Below are positions 28,854-36,383 of a stretch of DNA of 38,875 nucleotides, one piece after another; within the stretch, counting starts at the first letter, position 1, and the number at the start of each line of letters is the position of its first letter. The stretch is taken from assembly GCA_903847335.1 (NCBI GenBank), contig CAINDI010000145.1, forward strand, positions 1 through 38,875. Reading direction: 5' to 3'. The translations under genes and the position numbers were made by a program. Under the pieces are notes generated by a model, which did not search any database, was not told the origin of the DNA, and saw nothing but the letters and a program-made list of their open reading frames with translations. The stretch is from an uncultured Verrucomicrobiota bacterium. GTDB lineage: Bacteria > Verrucomicrobiota > Verrucomicrobiia > Palsa-1439.

Positions 28854-29612
28854 ATGATTCCGGTTAAGTCGGCAGCAGAAATTCAGCGGATGCGCGCAGC
28901 ATGTGCGGCAGCGGCAGAGGTTTTGTACGGCGTGGCGGCGTTGGTGGTGCCGGGGGTGACGACGAGGGAATTGAATGATGCCGCTGGTGAGTTGATTGTC
29001 CAGCACTGCGGGAAGAGTCCGTTTCTGGGTTACAAAGGTTATCCAGGTAATATTTGCGTATCGGTGAATGAGGAAGTGGTGCACGGGATACCGGGTAAAC
29101 GGCGCGTTCAATATGGCGATATTGTCAGTTTAGATGTAGGAATAATTTTAGATGGTTACGTCGGCGATAATGCGACGACGGTAGCAGTCGGTGTGGTGAA
29201 GCCACAAACGCAGGAGTTGTTGCGAGTAACAGAACGGGCGTTGATGGCGGGGATTGGTAAGGCAAAGGCCGGTAACCGCGTGGGAGAAATTTCGTTTGCG
29301 GTGCAAAGCGTAGTGGAGGCGCACGGTTTTTCGGTGGTGCGCGAATTTGTTGGTCATGGTGTCGGAAAGAAGCTGCATGAAGAACCGCAGATTCCGAATT
29401 ATGGACGGAGCAGTGACGGTCCGAAGTTGAAGCCGGGAATGACGTTAGCAATTGAGCCGATGATCAATGCCGGTACGTTAGAAGTGCAGGTGCTCAGCGA
29501 TGGTTGGACAGTTGTAACTGCGGATAGATTGCCGAGCGCACATTTTGAGCATACGGTGTTAGTGACGGACGGAGAACCAGAAATTTTGACATGGCCAAAG
29601 AAGAAGCCATAA
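28854..29612 (+). CDS. map: Methionine aminopeptidase, type I
   Basis: MetAP removes the initiator methionine from new proteins in the cytoplasm. The 252-residue protein is a type Ia enzyme without an N-terminal SH3-binding extension. All five metal ligands are visible: D94, D105, H168, E201 and E232, with the substrate-binding H77. The last 22 nt overlap infA in another frame. Confidence 0.97.
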   Translation: MIPVKSAAEIQRMRAACAAAAEVLYGVAALVVPGVTTRELNDAAGELIVQHCGKSPFLGYKGYPGNICVSVNEEVVHGIPGKRRVQYGDIVSLDVGIILDGYVGDNATTVAVGVVKPQTQELLRVTERALMAGIGKAKAGNRVGEISFAVQSVVEAHGFSVVREFVGHGVGKKLHEEPQIPNYGRSSDGPKLKPGMTLAIEPMINAGTLEVQVLSDGWTVVTADRLPSAHFEHTVLVTDGEPEILTWPKKKP

Positions 29613-29809
29613 AGGTAGAAGGCACGGTTGTGGAGTTGTTGCCAAATACGATGTTTCGGGTAGAATTGCCGAATAAACATCGGGTGTTGGCACACATCTC
29701 CGGGAAGATGCGGCTGCATTTCATCCGGTTGTTGCCGGGAGATAAAGTGATGATTGAAATGAGTCCGTACGATTTGAGCAAAGGTCGGATTACGTTCCGG
29801 CAAAAGTAG
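29591..29809 (+). CDS. infA: Translation initiation factor IF-1
   Basis: IF-1 occupies the 30S A site during initiation. The 72-residue OB-fold protein is canonical ([36 protein letters not shown] and [20 protein letters not shown]). Its ATG lies inside map, overlapping it by 22 nt, so its expression is tied to map translation. A GGAG is present but about 16 nt upstream. Confidence 0.98.
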   Translation: MAKEEAIKVEGTVVELLPNTMFRVELPNKHRVLAHISGKMRLHFIRLLPGDKVMIEMSPYDLSKGRITFRQK

Positions 29810-29822
29810 GAAGTTCGAAAAA

Positions 29823-29936
29823 ATGAAAGTGAAACCATCAGTTAAACGATTGTGCGAACGCTGCAAAGTGGTTCGTCGTAAAGGTGTGGTGCGGATTATC
29901 TGCACCAACCCACGGCACAAACAGCGGCAAGGGTAG
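29823..29936 (+). CDS. rpmJ: 50S ribosomal protein L36
   Basis: L36 is the smallest ribosomal protein, in a zinc-bound form here. I read 37 residues starting [17 protein letters not shown], with zinc ligands C11, C14, C27 and H32. It lies between infA and rpsM, its standard place. Confidence 0.96.
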   Translation: MKVKPSVKRLCERCKVVRRKGVVRIICTNPRHKQRQG

Positions 29937-29944
29937 AGGTTGTC

Positions 29945-30334
29945 ATGGCACGAATTATTGGGGTAGAAATTCCAGACGCGAAAAAAGTCGGTATCTCGTT
30001 GCGCTATATTTTTGGCATCGGGCCGACCACGGCATTAGAGGTCTGCGCGAAAGCGAAAGTGGACCCACATGTCCGGACAAAAGATTTGAACGATGAACAG
30101 TTGGCGCATTTGTCAACGGCGTTGCAGAGTCACCGGATTGAGGGTGATCTTCGTCGGGAAATTCAGACGAATATCAAACGCAAGATGAGCATCAATTGCT
30201 ATCAAGGTAGCCGTCACAAAAAAGGGTTACCGGTGCATGGCCAACGCACATCCACCAACGCCCGTACCCGGAAGGGTCCACGGAAGACTGTTGGCGTTCA
30301 GCGCGGTAAAGAGACAAAGGCTGCTGCCGCTTAG
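29945..30334 (+). CDS. rpsM: 30S ribosomal protein S13
   Basis: S13 forms bridges between the 30S head and the 50S subunit. The 129-residue protein has MARIIGVEIPDAKKVGISLR, YIFGIGPTTALEVC and the C-terminal RGLP-type HKKGLPVHGQRTSTNARTRK, with a short Lys/Ala tail. Only 8 nt precede it, so no S4-repressor pseudoknot can occur as in the E. coli alpha operon. Confidence 0.97.
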   Translation: MARIIGVEIPDAKKVGISLRYIFGIGPTTALEVCAKAKVDPHVRTKDLNDEQLAHLSTALQSHRIEGDLRREIQTNIKRKMSINCYQGSRHKKGLPVHGQRTSTNARTRKGPRKTVGVQRGKETKAAAA

Positions 30335-30352
30335 GATTAATTAAGGAACCAA

Positions 30353-30901
30353 ATGGCGAAAGACGCAAAAAAGTCCGAGCAACTAAAAGACAAAGTTGAA
30401 AAGGCCGCCGCACCGGCAGCACAACCGGTCACCGAAGCGAAAGCGAAGGCACCGGCGGCTGAAGTGAAAATACCGGCAGTGCCGGCCACTGCGGCTGATG
30501 TTCTCGGCGAAGGCGAAGCGGCCAAGAAGGTCGTCAAGGCGAAGCACAGCAAGAATGTTATCCAAGGCATCGCGCATATCATGGCGACGTTTAATAACAC
30601 CATCGTTTCGATTACCGATGTAAAAGGTCGCGTCATTGGTTGGTCGAGCGCCGGTCGCGCTGGATTCAAGGGTTCGCGGAAGAGTACGGCGTATGCCGCG
30701 CAGCTCGCTGCTCAGGACGCTGCCCGTCAAGGTATGGCGCATGGTCTCCGGGAAGTTGAAGTTTGGGTCAAAGGTCCCGGCACTGGTCGTGAGTCGGCGA
30801 TTCGTGCGTTGCAAGCAGTCGGCTTGGAAATCACGCTGATCAAGGATGTCACTCCGGTTCCGCACAATGGTTGTCGGCCACCGAAGGCGCGGCGCGTTTA
30901 G
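30353..30901 (+). CDS. rpsK: 30S ribosomal protein S11 with long N-terminal extension
   Basis: S11 lies on the 30S platform and contacts mRNA near the Shine-Dalgarno region. The core from about residue 63 is canonical ([47 protein letters not shown], with the Asn-Gly that forms isoaspartate in E. coli). The protein is 182 residues, about 50 longer than usual. The extra N-terminus is rich in Ala, Lys and Pro. AAGGA six nt before the ATG supports the long form. Confidence 0.96.
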   Translation: MAKDAKKSEQLKDKVEKAAAPAAQPVTEAKAKAPAAEVKIPAVPATAADVLGEGEAAKKVVKAKHSKNVIQGIAHIMATFNNTIVSITDVKGRVIGWSSAGRAGFKGSRKSTAYAAQLAAQDAARQGMAHGLREVEVWVKGPGTGRESAIRALQAVGLEITLIKDVTPVPHNGCRPPKARRV

Positions 30902-30916
30902 TCAGGAGAATTTCAC

Positions 30917-31528
30917 ATGGCACGTTACAAAGGTCCACGCATTCGCATTAGCCGCAAGTTCGGGCAACCGATCTTCGGTCCATCAAAATATCTCGAACGC
31001 CGAGCATATCCACCCGGTGTTCACGGTCCGAAAAAGTCGCGCCGTAAGTTGAGTGATTACGCCATTGGTCTCGCGGAGAAGCAGAAGCTCCGGTACCAAT
31101 ACGGTTTATTGGAACGGCAATTCCGCCGGATGTTTGAAATCGCCCGCAAGACGCGTGGCGTGACTGGCGAAACATTATTGCAATTGCTGGAAACTCGGTT
31201 AGACAATGTGGTGTTCCGAATTGGCTTCGGAAGCACTCGCGCATTGGCCCGGCAAATCGTTAACCATGGCCATGTTCGCGTCAACGGACGGAAGGTGAGC
31301 ACGGCTTCGTTCAACGTGAAACCCGGTGACGTAATTGAAGCGCGTCCGACAGCGGTTTCACAGCAGCTCATTAGCAAGAGTTTGGAATCAGCAGCGATTC
31401 GGCCAGTGCCGGATTGGCTTAGCTTCCAAAAAGACGCGTACCGGGCACAGATGATTCGCATCCCGACACGGGATGACATCCAGCCGATTGTGAATGAGCA
31501 GTTAATCGTCGAATTTTATTCTAGATAA
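30917..31528 (+). CDS. rpsD: 30S ribosomal protein S4
   Basis: S4 is a primary 16S-binding protein and a fidelity factor. The 203-residue protein has the S4 RNA-binding fold (ETRLDNVVFRIGFGSTRALA, then RQIVNHGHVRVNGRKV) and lacks the N-terminal zinc cysteines, so it is the C-minus form. TCAGGAG upstream marks the start. Confidence 0.98.
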   Translation: MARYKGPRIRISRKFGQPIFGPSKYLERRAYPPGVHGPKKSRRKLSDYAIGLAEKQKLRYQYGLLERQFRRMFEIARKTRGVTGETLLQLLETRLDNVVFRIGFGSTRALARQIVNHGHVRVNGRKVSTASFNVKPGDVIEARPTAVSQQLISKSLESAAIRPVPDWLSFQKDAYRAQMIRIPTRDDIQPIVNEQLIVEFYSR

Positions 31529-31541
31529 CCCAAGCAAAACC

Positions 31542-31583
31542 GGATTGTCGGTCCGTGTTTCTAGGACACGGGAAACCCAATCC
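31542..31583 (+). promoter_or_regulatory. Bulged hairpin in the rpsD-rpoA gap
   Basis: Three helices stack into one arm: GGATTG (31542-31547) with CAATCC (31578-31583), GGT (31550-31552) with ACC (31575-31577), and CCGTGT (31553-31558) with ACACGG (31566-31571). A TC bulge is on the 5' side, a GAA bulge on the 3' side, and the loop has seven nt. It ends five nt before the AGGAGG of rpoA. No T-run follows. It could be a processing site or a protein-binding control element. Confidence 0.55.
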
Positions 31584-31602
31584 ATGTAGGAGGAAGTACA
31601 TC

Positions 31603-32643
31603 ATGCCAGTTCGTCTAGGTCGTTTTGAAATGCCGAAGCGTTTGACGCGTGAAGACGCCAGTGCTACGCCAACCTATGCCAAGTTTATTGCCGAACCGTT
31701 TGAAGCCGGCTACGGCAACACCATCGGCAACTCGTTGCGCCGCGTGCTGCTCAGCTCGCTCGAAGGCGCGGCGGTCAGCTCTGTAAAAATCGAAGGTGCG
31801 CCGCACGAATTCACCGCCATTCCCGGCGTTGTGGAAGATGTCACCGACATCATTTTGAATCTCAAGAAAGTGCTGCTGAAATCCAGCAGCCGTGAACCGC
31901 ATACCGTTTACCTTTCGGTGAACAAAGAAGGCGCGGTTACCGCCGGAGACATCAAAACCGATCAAATCGTCGAGGTGGTGAACCCCGACCAACACATTTG
32001 CACGCTCGATAAAAAGCAAAAGTTTGAAGCGGAGCTTGAAATCAAAGTCGGGCGCGGCTTCTGCCCAGCTGAAGAAAATAAAAAGCCGGACCAAGCCATT
32101 GGCATCATTGCCATTGATACTTTGTTCTCACCGGTGCGTCGCGTCCGGTACGCGATTGAAAATACTCGCGTTGGCCAGCGGACGGATTACGACAAGCTCA
32201 TCGTCGAAGTTTGGACGGATGGTCGGATTACGCCGGAAGACGCGATGGTTCAATCGAGCAACATTCTTCGTCATCACCTCGATGTGTTCTGCGATTACGA
32301 CAAGAATATCGTGATTGAATTCGAGGAAGCGCAGGAGAAAGTCAGCGCGGAATCTGTCAAACTCAAAAAGATTCTCGGCATGAGCGTCAATGAGATTGAA
32401 CTGAGTGTTCGCGCTGCGAATTGCCTCAACAATGCCAATATTACCACCGTGGGTCAGTTGGCAATGAAGAGCGAAGCCGAAATGCTTAAGTATCGCAACT
32501 TCGGGAAGAAGTCTCTCAACGAAATCAAAGAGAAATTAACTACGCTGGGACTCTCCCTCGGAATGCACGTCGAAGGTGGTGCCGATGCGGCACCCATTGA
32601 CGCGACTGCCGAGTTGTTGAGTGCGCCGGCCAAGTCTGAATAA
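31603..32643 (+). CDS. rpoA: DNA-directed RNA polymerase subunit alpha
   Basis: RpoA dimerises to nucleate RNA polymerase and binds activators and UP elements. I start it at ATG 31603, with a perfect AGGAGG (31588-31593) nine nt upstream; an in-frame ATG at 31555 lies inside the leader hairpin and is rejected. The 346-residue protein has the N-terminal dimerisation domain (GYGNTIGNSLRRVLLSSLEG) and the C-terminal domain with ELSVRAANCLNNANI, including R270 at the DNA-contacting position of E. coli R265. The Shine-Dalgarno is among the strongest in the cluster. Confidence 0.98.
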   Translation: MPVRLGRFEMPKRLTREDASATPTYAKFIAEPFEAGYGNTIGNSLRRVLLSSLEGAAVSSVKIEGAPHEFTAIPGVVEDVTDIILNLKKVLLKSSSREPHTVYLSVNKEGAVTAGDIKTDQIVEVVNPDQHICTLDKKQKFEAELEIKVGRGFCPAEENKKPDQAIGIIAIDTLFSPVRRVRYAIENTRVGQRTDYDKLIVEVWTDGRITPEDAMVQSSNILRHHLDVFCDYDKNIVIEFEEAQEKVSAESVKLKKILGMSVNEIELSVRAANCLNNANITTVGQLAMKSEAEMLKYRNFGKKSLNEIKEKLTTLGLSLGMHVEGGADAAPIDATAELLSAPAKSE

Positions 32644-32657
32644 CGGGAGCGATTACC

Positions 32658-33125
32658 ATGCGACATCGAAAAGGTCCTGCTAAGCTGGGAATGAAGTCCC
32701 AGCATCGTCGAGCGGTGTTGGCCAATTTGGTCTGCAGTCTGATTGAACACAGCCGCATCACCACAACCATTGCTAAAGCCAAGGTCGCGCGCCGGTTCGC
32801 TGACAAGATGATCACGCTCGCCAAGAGCGGCACCGTGCATCATCGCCGGCAAGCCATCGCGTTCCTCCGTCAAAAAGATCTGGTCAGTAAACTCTTCACG
32901 GAACTCGGGAAGCAACATTCTGACCGGCAAGGTGGTTACACGCGGATTATTCGTGTTGGCCCACGTCCCGGAGATGCTGCCGAAATGGCGATTCTTGAAT
33001 GGACTGGCACGGTAGTAACTGCGCCGGAGTCAACCACTGGAACAGAAGTGGCGACTACGGAAGCAGTTGCTGCGACTGAAAAGCCAGCGAAGAAAGCCAA
33101 AAAAGCTAGCGTTAAGTCTAAGTAA
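32658..33125 (+). CDS. rplQ: 50S ribosomal protein L17
   Basis: L17 lies near the tunnel exit. The core (MRHRKGPAKLGMKSQHRRAV, LIEHSRITTTIAKAK, GGYTRIIRVGPRPGDAAEMA) is canonical. The 155-residue length reflects about 35 extra C-terminal residues, Thr/Glu-rich then Lys/Ala-rich. It is the last gene of the series and is followed by a terminator. Confidence 0.97.
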   Translation: MRHRKGPAKLGMKSQHRRAVLANLVCSLIEHSRITTTIAKAKVARRFADKMITLAKSGTVHHRRQAIAFLRQKDLVSKLFTELGKQHSDRQGGYTRIIRVGPRPGDAAEMAILEWTGTVVTAPESTTGTEVATTEAVAATEKPAKKAKKASVKSK

Positions 33126-33153
33126 CCGGCGGAACAGAAATATAAATCAAACA

Positions 33154-33190
33154 ACAAGGGCGAACCGACTCTGGTTCGCCCTTGTGCTTT
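33154..33190 (+). terminator. Terminator of the tuf-rplQ cluster
   Basis: A perfect 13-bp stem (33154-33166 with 33173-33185) has a six-nt GACTCT loop and starts 29 nt after the rplQ stop. The tail GCTTTGTTG is only moderately T-rich, so termination may be incomplete, but stem strength and position make it the natural end of the cluster. Confidence 0.85.
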
Positions 33191-33282
33191 GTTGACTGTG
33201 GCTAAATTGTCGTGACTGTTGGGGCATGGTTGGTTAGAACAAGTCCGTGCTAAGTCGTTATCAATCGCTAAAAGGAATCTTT

Positions 33283-34725
33283 ATGAATTCTGCTATCATC
33301 AACAAGTGTTCAGATCACCGGGGCCGGTTCGTAGGGCTGGTGTTGGTTGCGTTGTTTGGTTTTTGTGGCGCTGTGCCGCCGGCGGTGGCGCAATTGTCGG
33401 GGTTAGAAATTTTGACCACGAGTCCCTTACCGGTCGGGATGCAGGGCGTCACATATAACTTGGCGTTCCAAGCGACAAACGGCGTGTCGCCGTATATTTG
33501 GTCGGCCACGAAAGGCGTGCCGTCAGGGTTGGGATTGACGAGTGCGGGTTTGCTTACCGGAAAGCCGCTCACTCTTGGGACGACTAACTTTTCCATTATC
33601 GTGAGAGATTCGGCCAATCCTAGCCACAGTGTAACGAACTTATTCAGTTTGTCGGTGACCAATCCTTTGCCGATTTTTACGCCGGTGATGGGAACGTACA
33701 CGGGGTTGATTCTCCAGACAAATCCTCCGACATATGCGAGTTCAGGTTACGTGCAAATTGTTCTCACGAAGACTGGGTCGTTCGTTGCGAATATCGCATT
33801 GGGAGGACTCAAGACGGCGTACACTGGACAATTTGATCCGAACGGCAATACGACGACCAACAACATCGCGGCTCCGGGAGTCCTGATTAGCAATAATGTC
33901 GGGGTAACTCTCGCAATGAATCTGGGCTTTGGCGACAATCGGGGAACGATTGTCGGCACGGTGACGGGGACGAATTTTACCTCGATTCTACAGGCGGAAT
34001 TACCGGAGACTAATCACACATGGACCGGGTGCTACACGTTGGCGTTGATTCCGGCAGATGTCACGGTCACGAATTTACCGCAAGGCTACGGCTATGCGAC
34101 GTTAAATGTTGCTAAGTCTGGCATCGGCACATTGACGGGGTTGTTGTGTGACGGAACGCCGATTTCTGAAACTGCACCGGTCTCGCAATCGGGTCTGTGG
34201 CCGTTTTATCTTGTGCAATTCAATGCGAGCGCACCGAAGTTTTTCATTACCCTTTACCAGAATGCGTTGCCCTTGTCGTATGAGTATTTGTACGGAAATC
34301 CGGGGGCGTGCATCAGTTGGGTAACGCTGACGAGTAGTAACGCGACAGGCGTGGTGGACTGGTTTGTTTTGAAAGGTAAAGGCTATCCGGCGACGAATAC
34401 CACGCTGACATTGGAAGGTGCGCCTTACACCACCGGGCCGCTACTGAATAATACTTGGACAATGAGCTTCAGCGGAGCTGGCTTGACGACGACGAATCTA
34501 CCGGTGGTGCTCAATGCGACCGGGAAAGTGGTCGGCGCAAATCCGTTAACCTTGAAGGTGACACCGTCCACTGGACAATTCAGCGGAAGTCTCGTTCCGA
34601 AAGCCGGTGGCAAAGCGATTCCGTTTACCGGCTTACTTTTGCAAAATCAGAGTGCGGGTTATGGATTGTTCCAAACCACAAATGGTACTACTGGTTGGCT
34701 GAAGATTGCGCTACCCGCTGACTGA
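33283..34725 (+). CDS. Secreted protein with putative Ig (He_PIG-like) domain, function unknown
   Basis: The specific role is unknown. I start at ATG 33283, with AAAGGA seven nt upstream, giving 480 residues. Residues 1-36 form a signal peptide (hydrophobic LVLVALFGF, cleavage AVA/Q). Residues about 44-127 are an Ig-like fold of the He_PIG type (PLPVGMQGVTYNLAFQATNG, YIWSATKGVPSGLGL, then LTGKPLTLGT). Two beta-rich modules follow: one near 137-190 starting GTYTGLILQTN, and one near 257-320 with QGYGYATLNVAKSGIGTLTG, then LLCDGTPIS. This module pair recurs, to my knowledge, in large secreted proteins of Verrucomicrobiota. It stands alone after the terminator and converges on the next gene. Confidence 0.85.
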   Translation: MNSAIINKCSDHRGRFVGLVLVALFGFCGAVPPAVAQLSGLEILTTSPLPVGMQGVTYNLAFQATNGVSPYIWSATKGVPSGLGLTSAGLLTGKPLTLGTTNFSIIVRDSANPSHSVTNLFSLSVTNPLPIFTPVMGTYTGLILQTNPPTYASSGYVQIVLTKTGSFVANIALGGLKTAYTGQFDPNGNTTTNNIAAPGVLISNNVGVTLAMNLGFGDNRGTIVGTVTGTNFTSILQAELPETNHTWTGCYTLALIPADVTVTNLPQGYGYATLNVAKSGIGTLTGLLCDGTPISETAPVSQSGLWPFYLVQFNASAPKFFITLYQNALPLSYEYLYGNPGACISWVTLTSSNATGVVDWFVLKGKGYPATNTTLTLEGAPYTTGPLLNNTWTMSFSGAGLTTTNLPVVLNATGKVVGANPLTLKVTPSTGQFSGSLVPKAGGKAIPFTGLLLQNQSAGYGLFQTTNGTTGWLKIALPAD

Positions 34726-34748
34726 CGCCGGAATCTGCGGCGCGCGCC

Positions 34749-35642
34749 TTACTTCCAAAGTTGCGCAGGATATTCGCCGCGCTGGACAAGTTGCCGGACG
34801 CTCTCGATGACGATGGGGCGATCTTCCCGGTAGGTCACGCCGAACCATGATGATGTCGTGCGCAAGATTTGGCAGGTGGCCTGACCTTGGTTAACCAATC
34901 CGCCAACTACCATTGGAATTAGGAATTCACTTTTTTCTTCTTGGCCGTGCGCTTGGAGGAATTTTTGGAACTCGGTGTGAAGATGGCCAAACAATGTCGG
35001 CGTGAAACCCCAGAAGTTCATCGAGACCGGCTCGTCACCGGTCAACGTCACATCGCCTTGCCGAGCACCGGTGGCAATTTTTTCAATCTTGAGCATTTCG
35101 ACGATGTGTTTAAGTTTGCCGGTATCGTCCACTTGGCAGACGCCGCGTGCGACGGTGCCGTGTTCGCTCAATGTCTTCCGGAGTGTGAATCCAACCATGG
35201 CATAGGCGCTGGAATCGGCGCGGACTTGCCGGAGGTAATCAGCGAGAGTGCGGAAGGTGTCGGCGCCGTAGAAATCATCGGCATTAATCATGGCAAACGG
35301 TTCGTGAATCACTTTTTCCGCGACAAGAATCGCGTGGCCGGTGCCCCACGGTTTGGTGCGACTGGCCGGCACGGTGAACGAGGCTGGGGTGTCGGTGATT
35401 TCTTGGAAAGCGTATTCGACCGGTAAGCGTTTTTCGAATTTGCTGCCGACAACTTCCCGGAAGGTTTTTTCAATGTCATGGCGAATCACGAACACGACTT
35501 TGCCGAAGCCGGCGCGGATGGCATCGTAGATTGAGTAATCAATGATGGTCTCACCGGACGGGCCGACTGGATCAATTTGTTTGAGACCGCCATACCGGCT
35601 GCCCATGCCAGCGGCGAGAACGAGAAGAGTTGGTTTTTGCAT
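34749..35642 (-). CDS. Nucleotidyltransferase-like protein (NTP_transferase family)
   Basis: The 297-residue protein looks like a sugar-phosphate nucleotidyltransferase, an enzyme that joins a nucleoside triphosphate and a sugar phosphate. It has the N-terminal nucleotide-binding signature LLVLAAGMGSRYGGLKQ (6-22) and the metal-binding NADDFYG. WGTGHAILVAEKVI is typical for the uridine/guanine-binding loop region. The substrate cannot be told. The gene is monocistronic and converges on the Ig-domain gene, with only 23 nt between the stops. Confidence 0.85.
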   Translation of the reverse strand: MQKPTLLVLAAGMGSRYGGLKQIDPVGPSGETIIDYSIYDAIRAGFGKVVFVIRHDIEKTFREVVGSKFEKRLPVEYAFQEITDTPASFTVPASRTKPWGTGHAILVAEKVIHEPFAMINADDFYGADTFRTLADYLRQVRADSSAYAMVGFTLRKTLSEHGTVARGVCQVDDTGKLKHIVEMLKIEKIATGARQGDVTLTGDEPVSMNFWGFTPTLFGHLHTEFQKFLQAHGQEEKSEFLIPMVVGGLVNQGQATCQILRTTSSWFGVTYREDRPIVIESVRQLVQRGEYPAQLWK

Positions 35643-35654
35643 TGGTGAACATAG

Positions 35655-35683
35655 GTATTACCGGGCGCAACGCAGACTGTCAA
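35655..35683 (-). promoter_or_regulatory. Candidate promoter of the nucleotidyltransferase gene
   Basis: On the minus strand, a perfect TTGACA (35678-35683) is followed after 17 nt by TAATAC (35655-35660). The -10 is weak. The start codon at 35642 is only about 12 nt beyond the -10, so the transcript would be almost leaderless, or another promoter is used. Confidence 0.45.
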
Positions 35684-35835
35684 GTCGTGTTCGAATTTCA
35701 ATAATTGCGGATTTTTTAAAATGAAGAATTTTAATTTTAAATTCATGAAACTTTGCACGTTTGGGTGTATGGTGTAGTGTGGAGATTAGAAAAACAACTT
35801 CCAGTCCTGTTGCTGGAACTCGTAAGGAGATCATC
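35684..35835. other. AT-rich intergenic region between divergent genes
   Basis: This gap holds an AT-rich dyad GAATTT/AAATTC (near 35725-35743) and a hairpin TTCCAG/CTGGAA (35799-35818) ending just before the ribosome binding site of the next gene. I see no convincing promoter for the + strand gene. Confidence 0.4.
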
Positions 35836-36231
35836 ATGAGCGTGATCAATATGTCTCGTCGAATTGCGGTCGTTATACTTTTGGCTGGTGTAACTGCTAA
35901 TGCTGCCACCAACTACACGCTCGTCGGGTGGAACAATCTCGGCATGCATTGCATGGATAACGATTTTTCCGTTTTCTCGTTGCTCCCGCCGTACAACACC
36001 ATTATGGCTCAACTTATTGATTCTAATGGTAAACTTGTAACGAATTCTACGGGGATTACTGTCACTTATCAGGCAATCGCTGACCCGACCGGTTCCATCA
36101 ACACCACCTCGCTTGGTAAGGCAAATTTCTGGGATCACGTTCTGGTGCGTATTTCGGTGAAAGTTGCCACTGATTCCGGTTTTAAGTTTCCACGCATCGG
36201 AGCGCAGCGACGCTGGCGGTTGTGTTCATAA
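35836..36231 (+). pseudogene. Secreted protein of unknown function, cut off by an IS21-family insertion
   Basis: The ATG at 35836 has AAGGAG seven nt upstream. The first 24 residues are a signal peptide (RRIAVVILLAGVTANAA). Then comes YTLVGWNNLGMHCMDNDFS (27-45) followed by LLPPYNTIMAQLID. I know this WNNLGMHCMD-type start from uncharacterised secreted proteins in several phyla that are normally several hundred residues long. Here the native sequence stops at residue 103, where the insertion sequence begins (36146). The remaining residues up to the stop at 36231 are read from the IS end and are not native. The 3' part of the gene is not in the window. The function is unknown. Confidence 0.8.
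36146..36192 (+). repeat. Left terminal inverted repeat and subterminal repeats of the IS
   Basis: The terminal repeat is 36146-36169. AAGTTGCCA (36161-36169) recurs as AAGTTTCCA (36184-36192), 23 bp apart, the same spacing as at the right end. These are likely transposase binding sites. Confidence 0.8.
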
Positions 36232-36269
36232 TAAAGTGGAATCTTTCTGTCAAGTTTATGTGTTGGTAT

Positions 36270-36356
36270 TCGTCGAAGTCCTGCGGAGCAGGACGACGAG
36301 TCCGGCCTGCCCCTGCGCACCGCGTCCCTCTTGAAGCCGCCCGCGTAGGCGGGCGG
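36270..36356. other. Two strong hairpins in the IS end downstream of istB
   Basis: GTCCTGC (36278-36284) pairs with GCAGGAC (36288-36294), extended by TCGTC/GACGA across a GAA bulge. A second stem, CCGCCCGC (36337-36344) with GCGGGCGG (36349-36356), has a GTAG loop. Neither has a T-run. They may block transcripts reading into or out of the IS. Confidence 0.55.
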
Positions 36357-36383
36357 AACCGGGGGGTGCGCTTCCGAGTGTTG

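Noticed and set aside
31555-31602. Upstream start of rpoA
   Set aside because: It lies in the leader hairpin; AGGAGG is correctly spaced only for the ATG at 31603.
34726-34742. Hairpin CGCCG/CGGCG between the convergent genes as a bidirectional terminator
   Set aside because: It has only five bp and no T-run on either strand.
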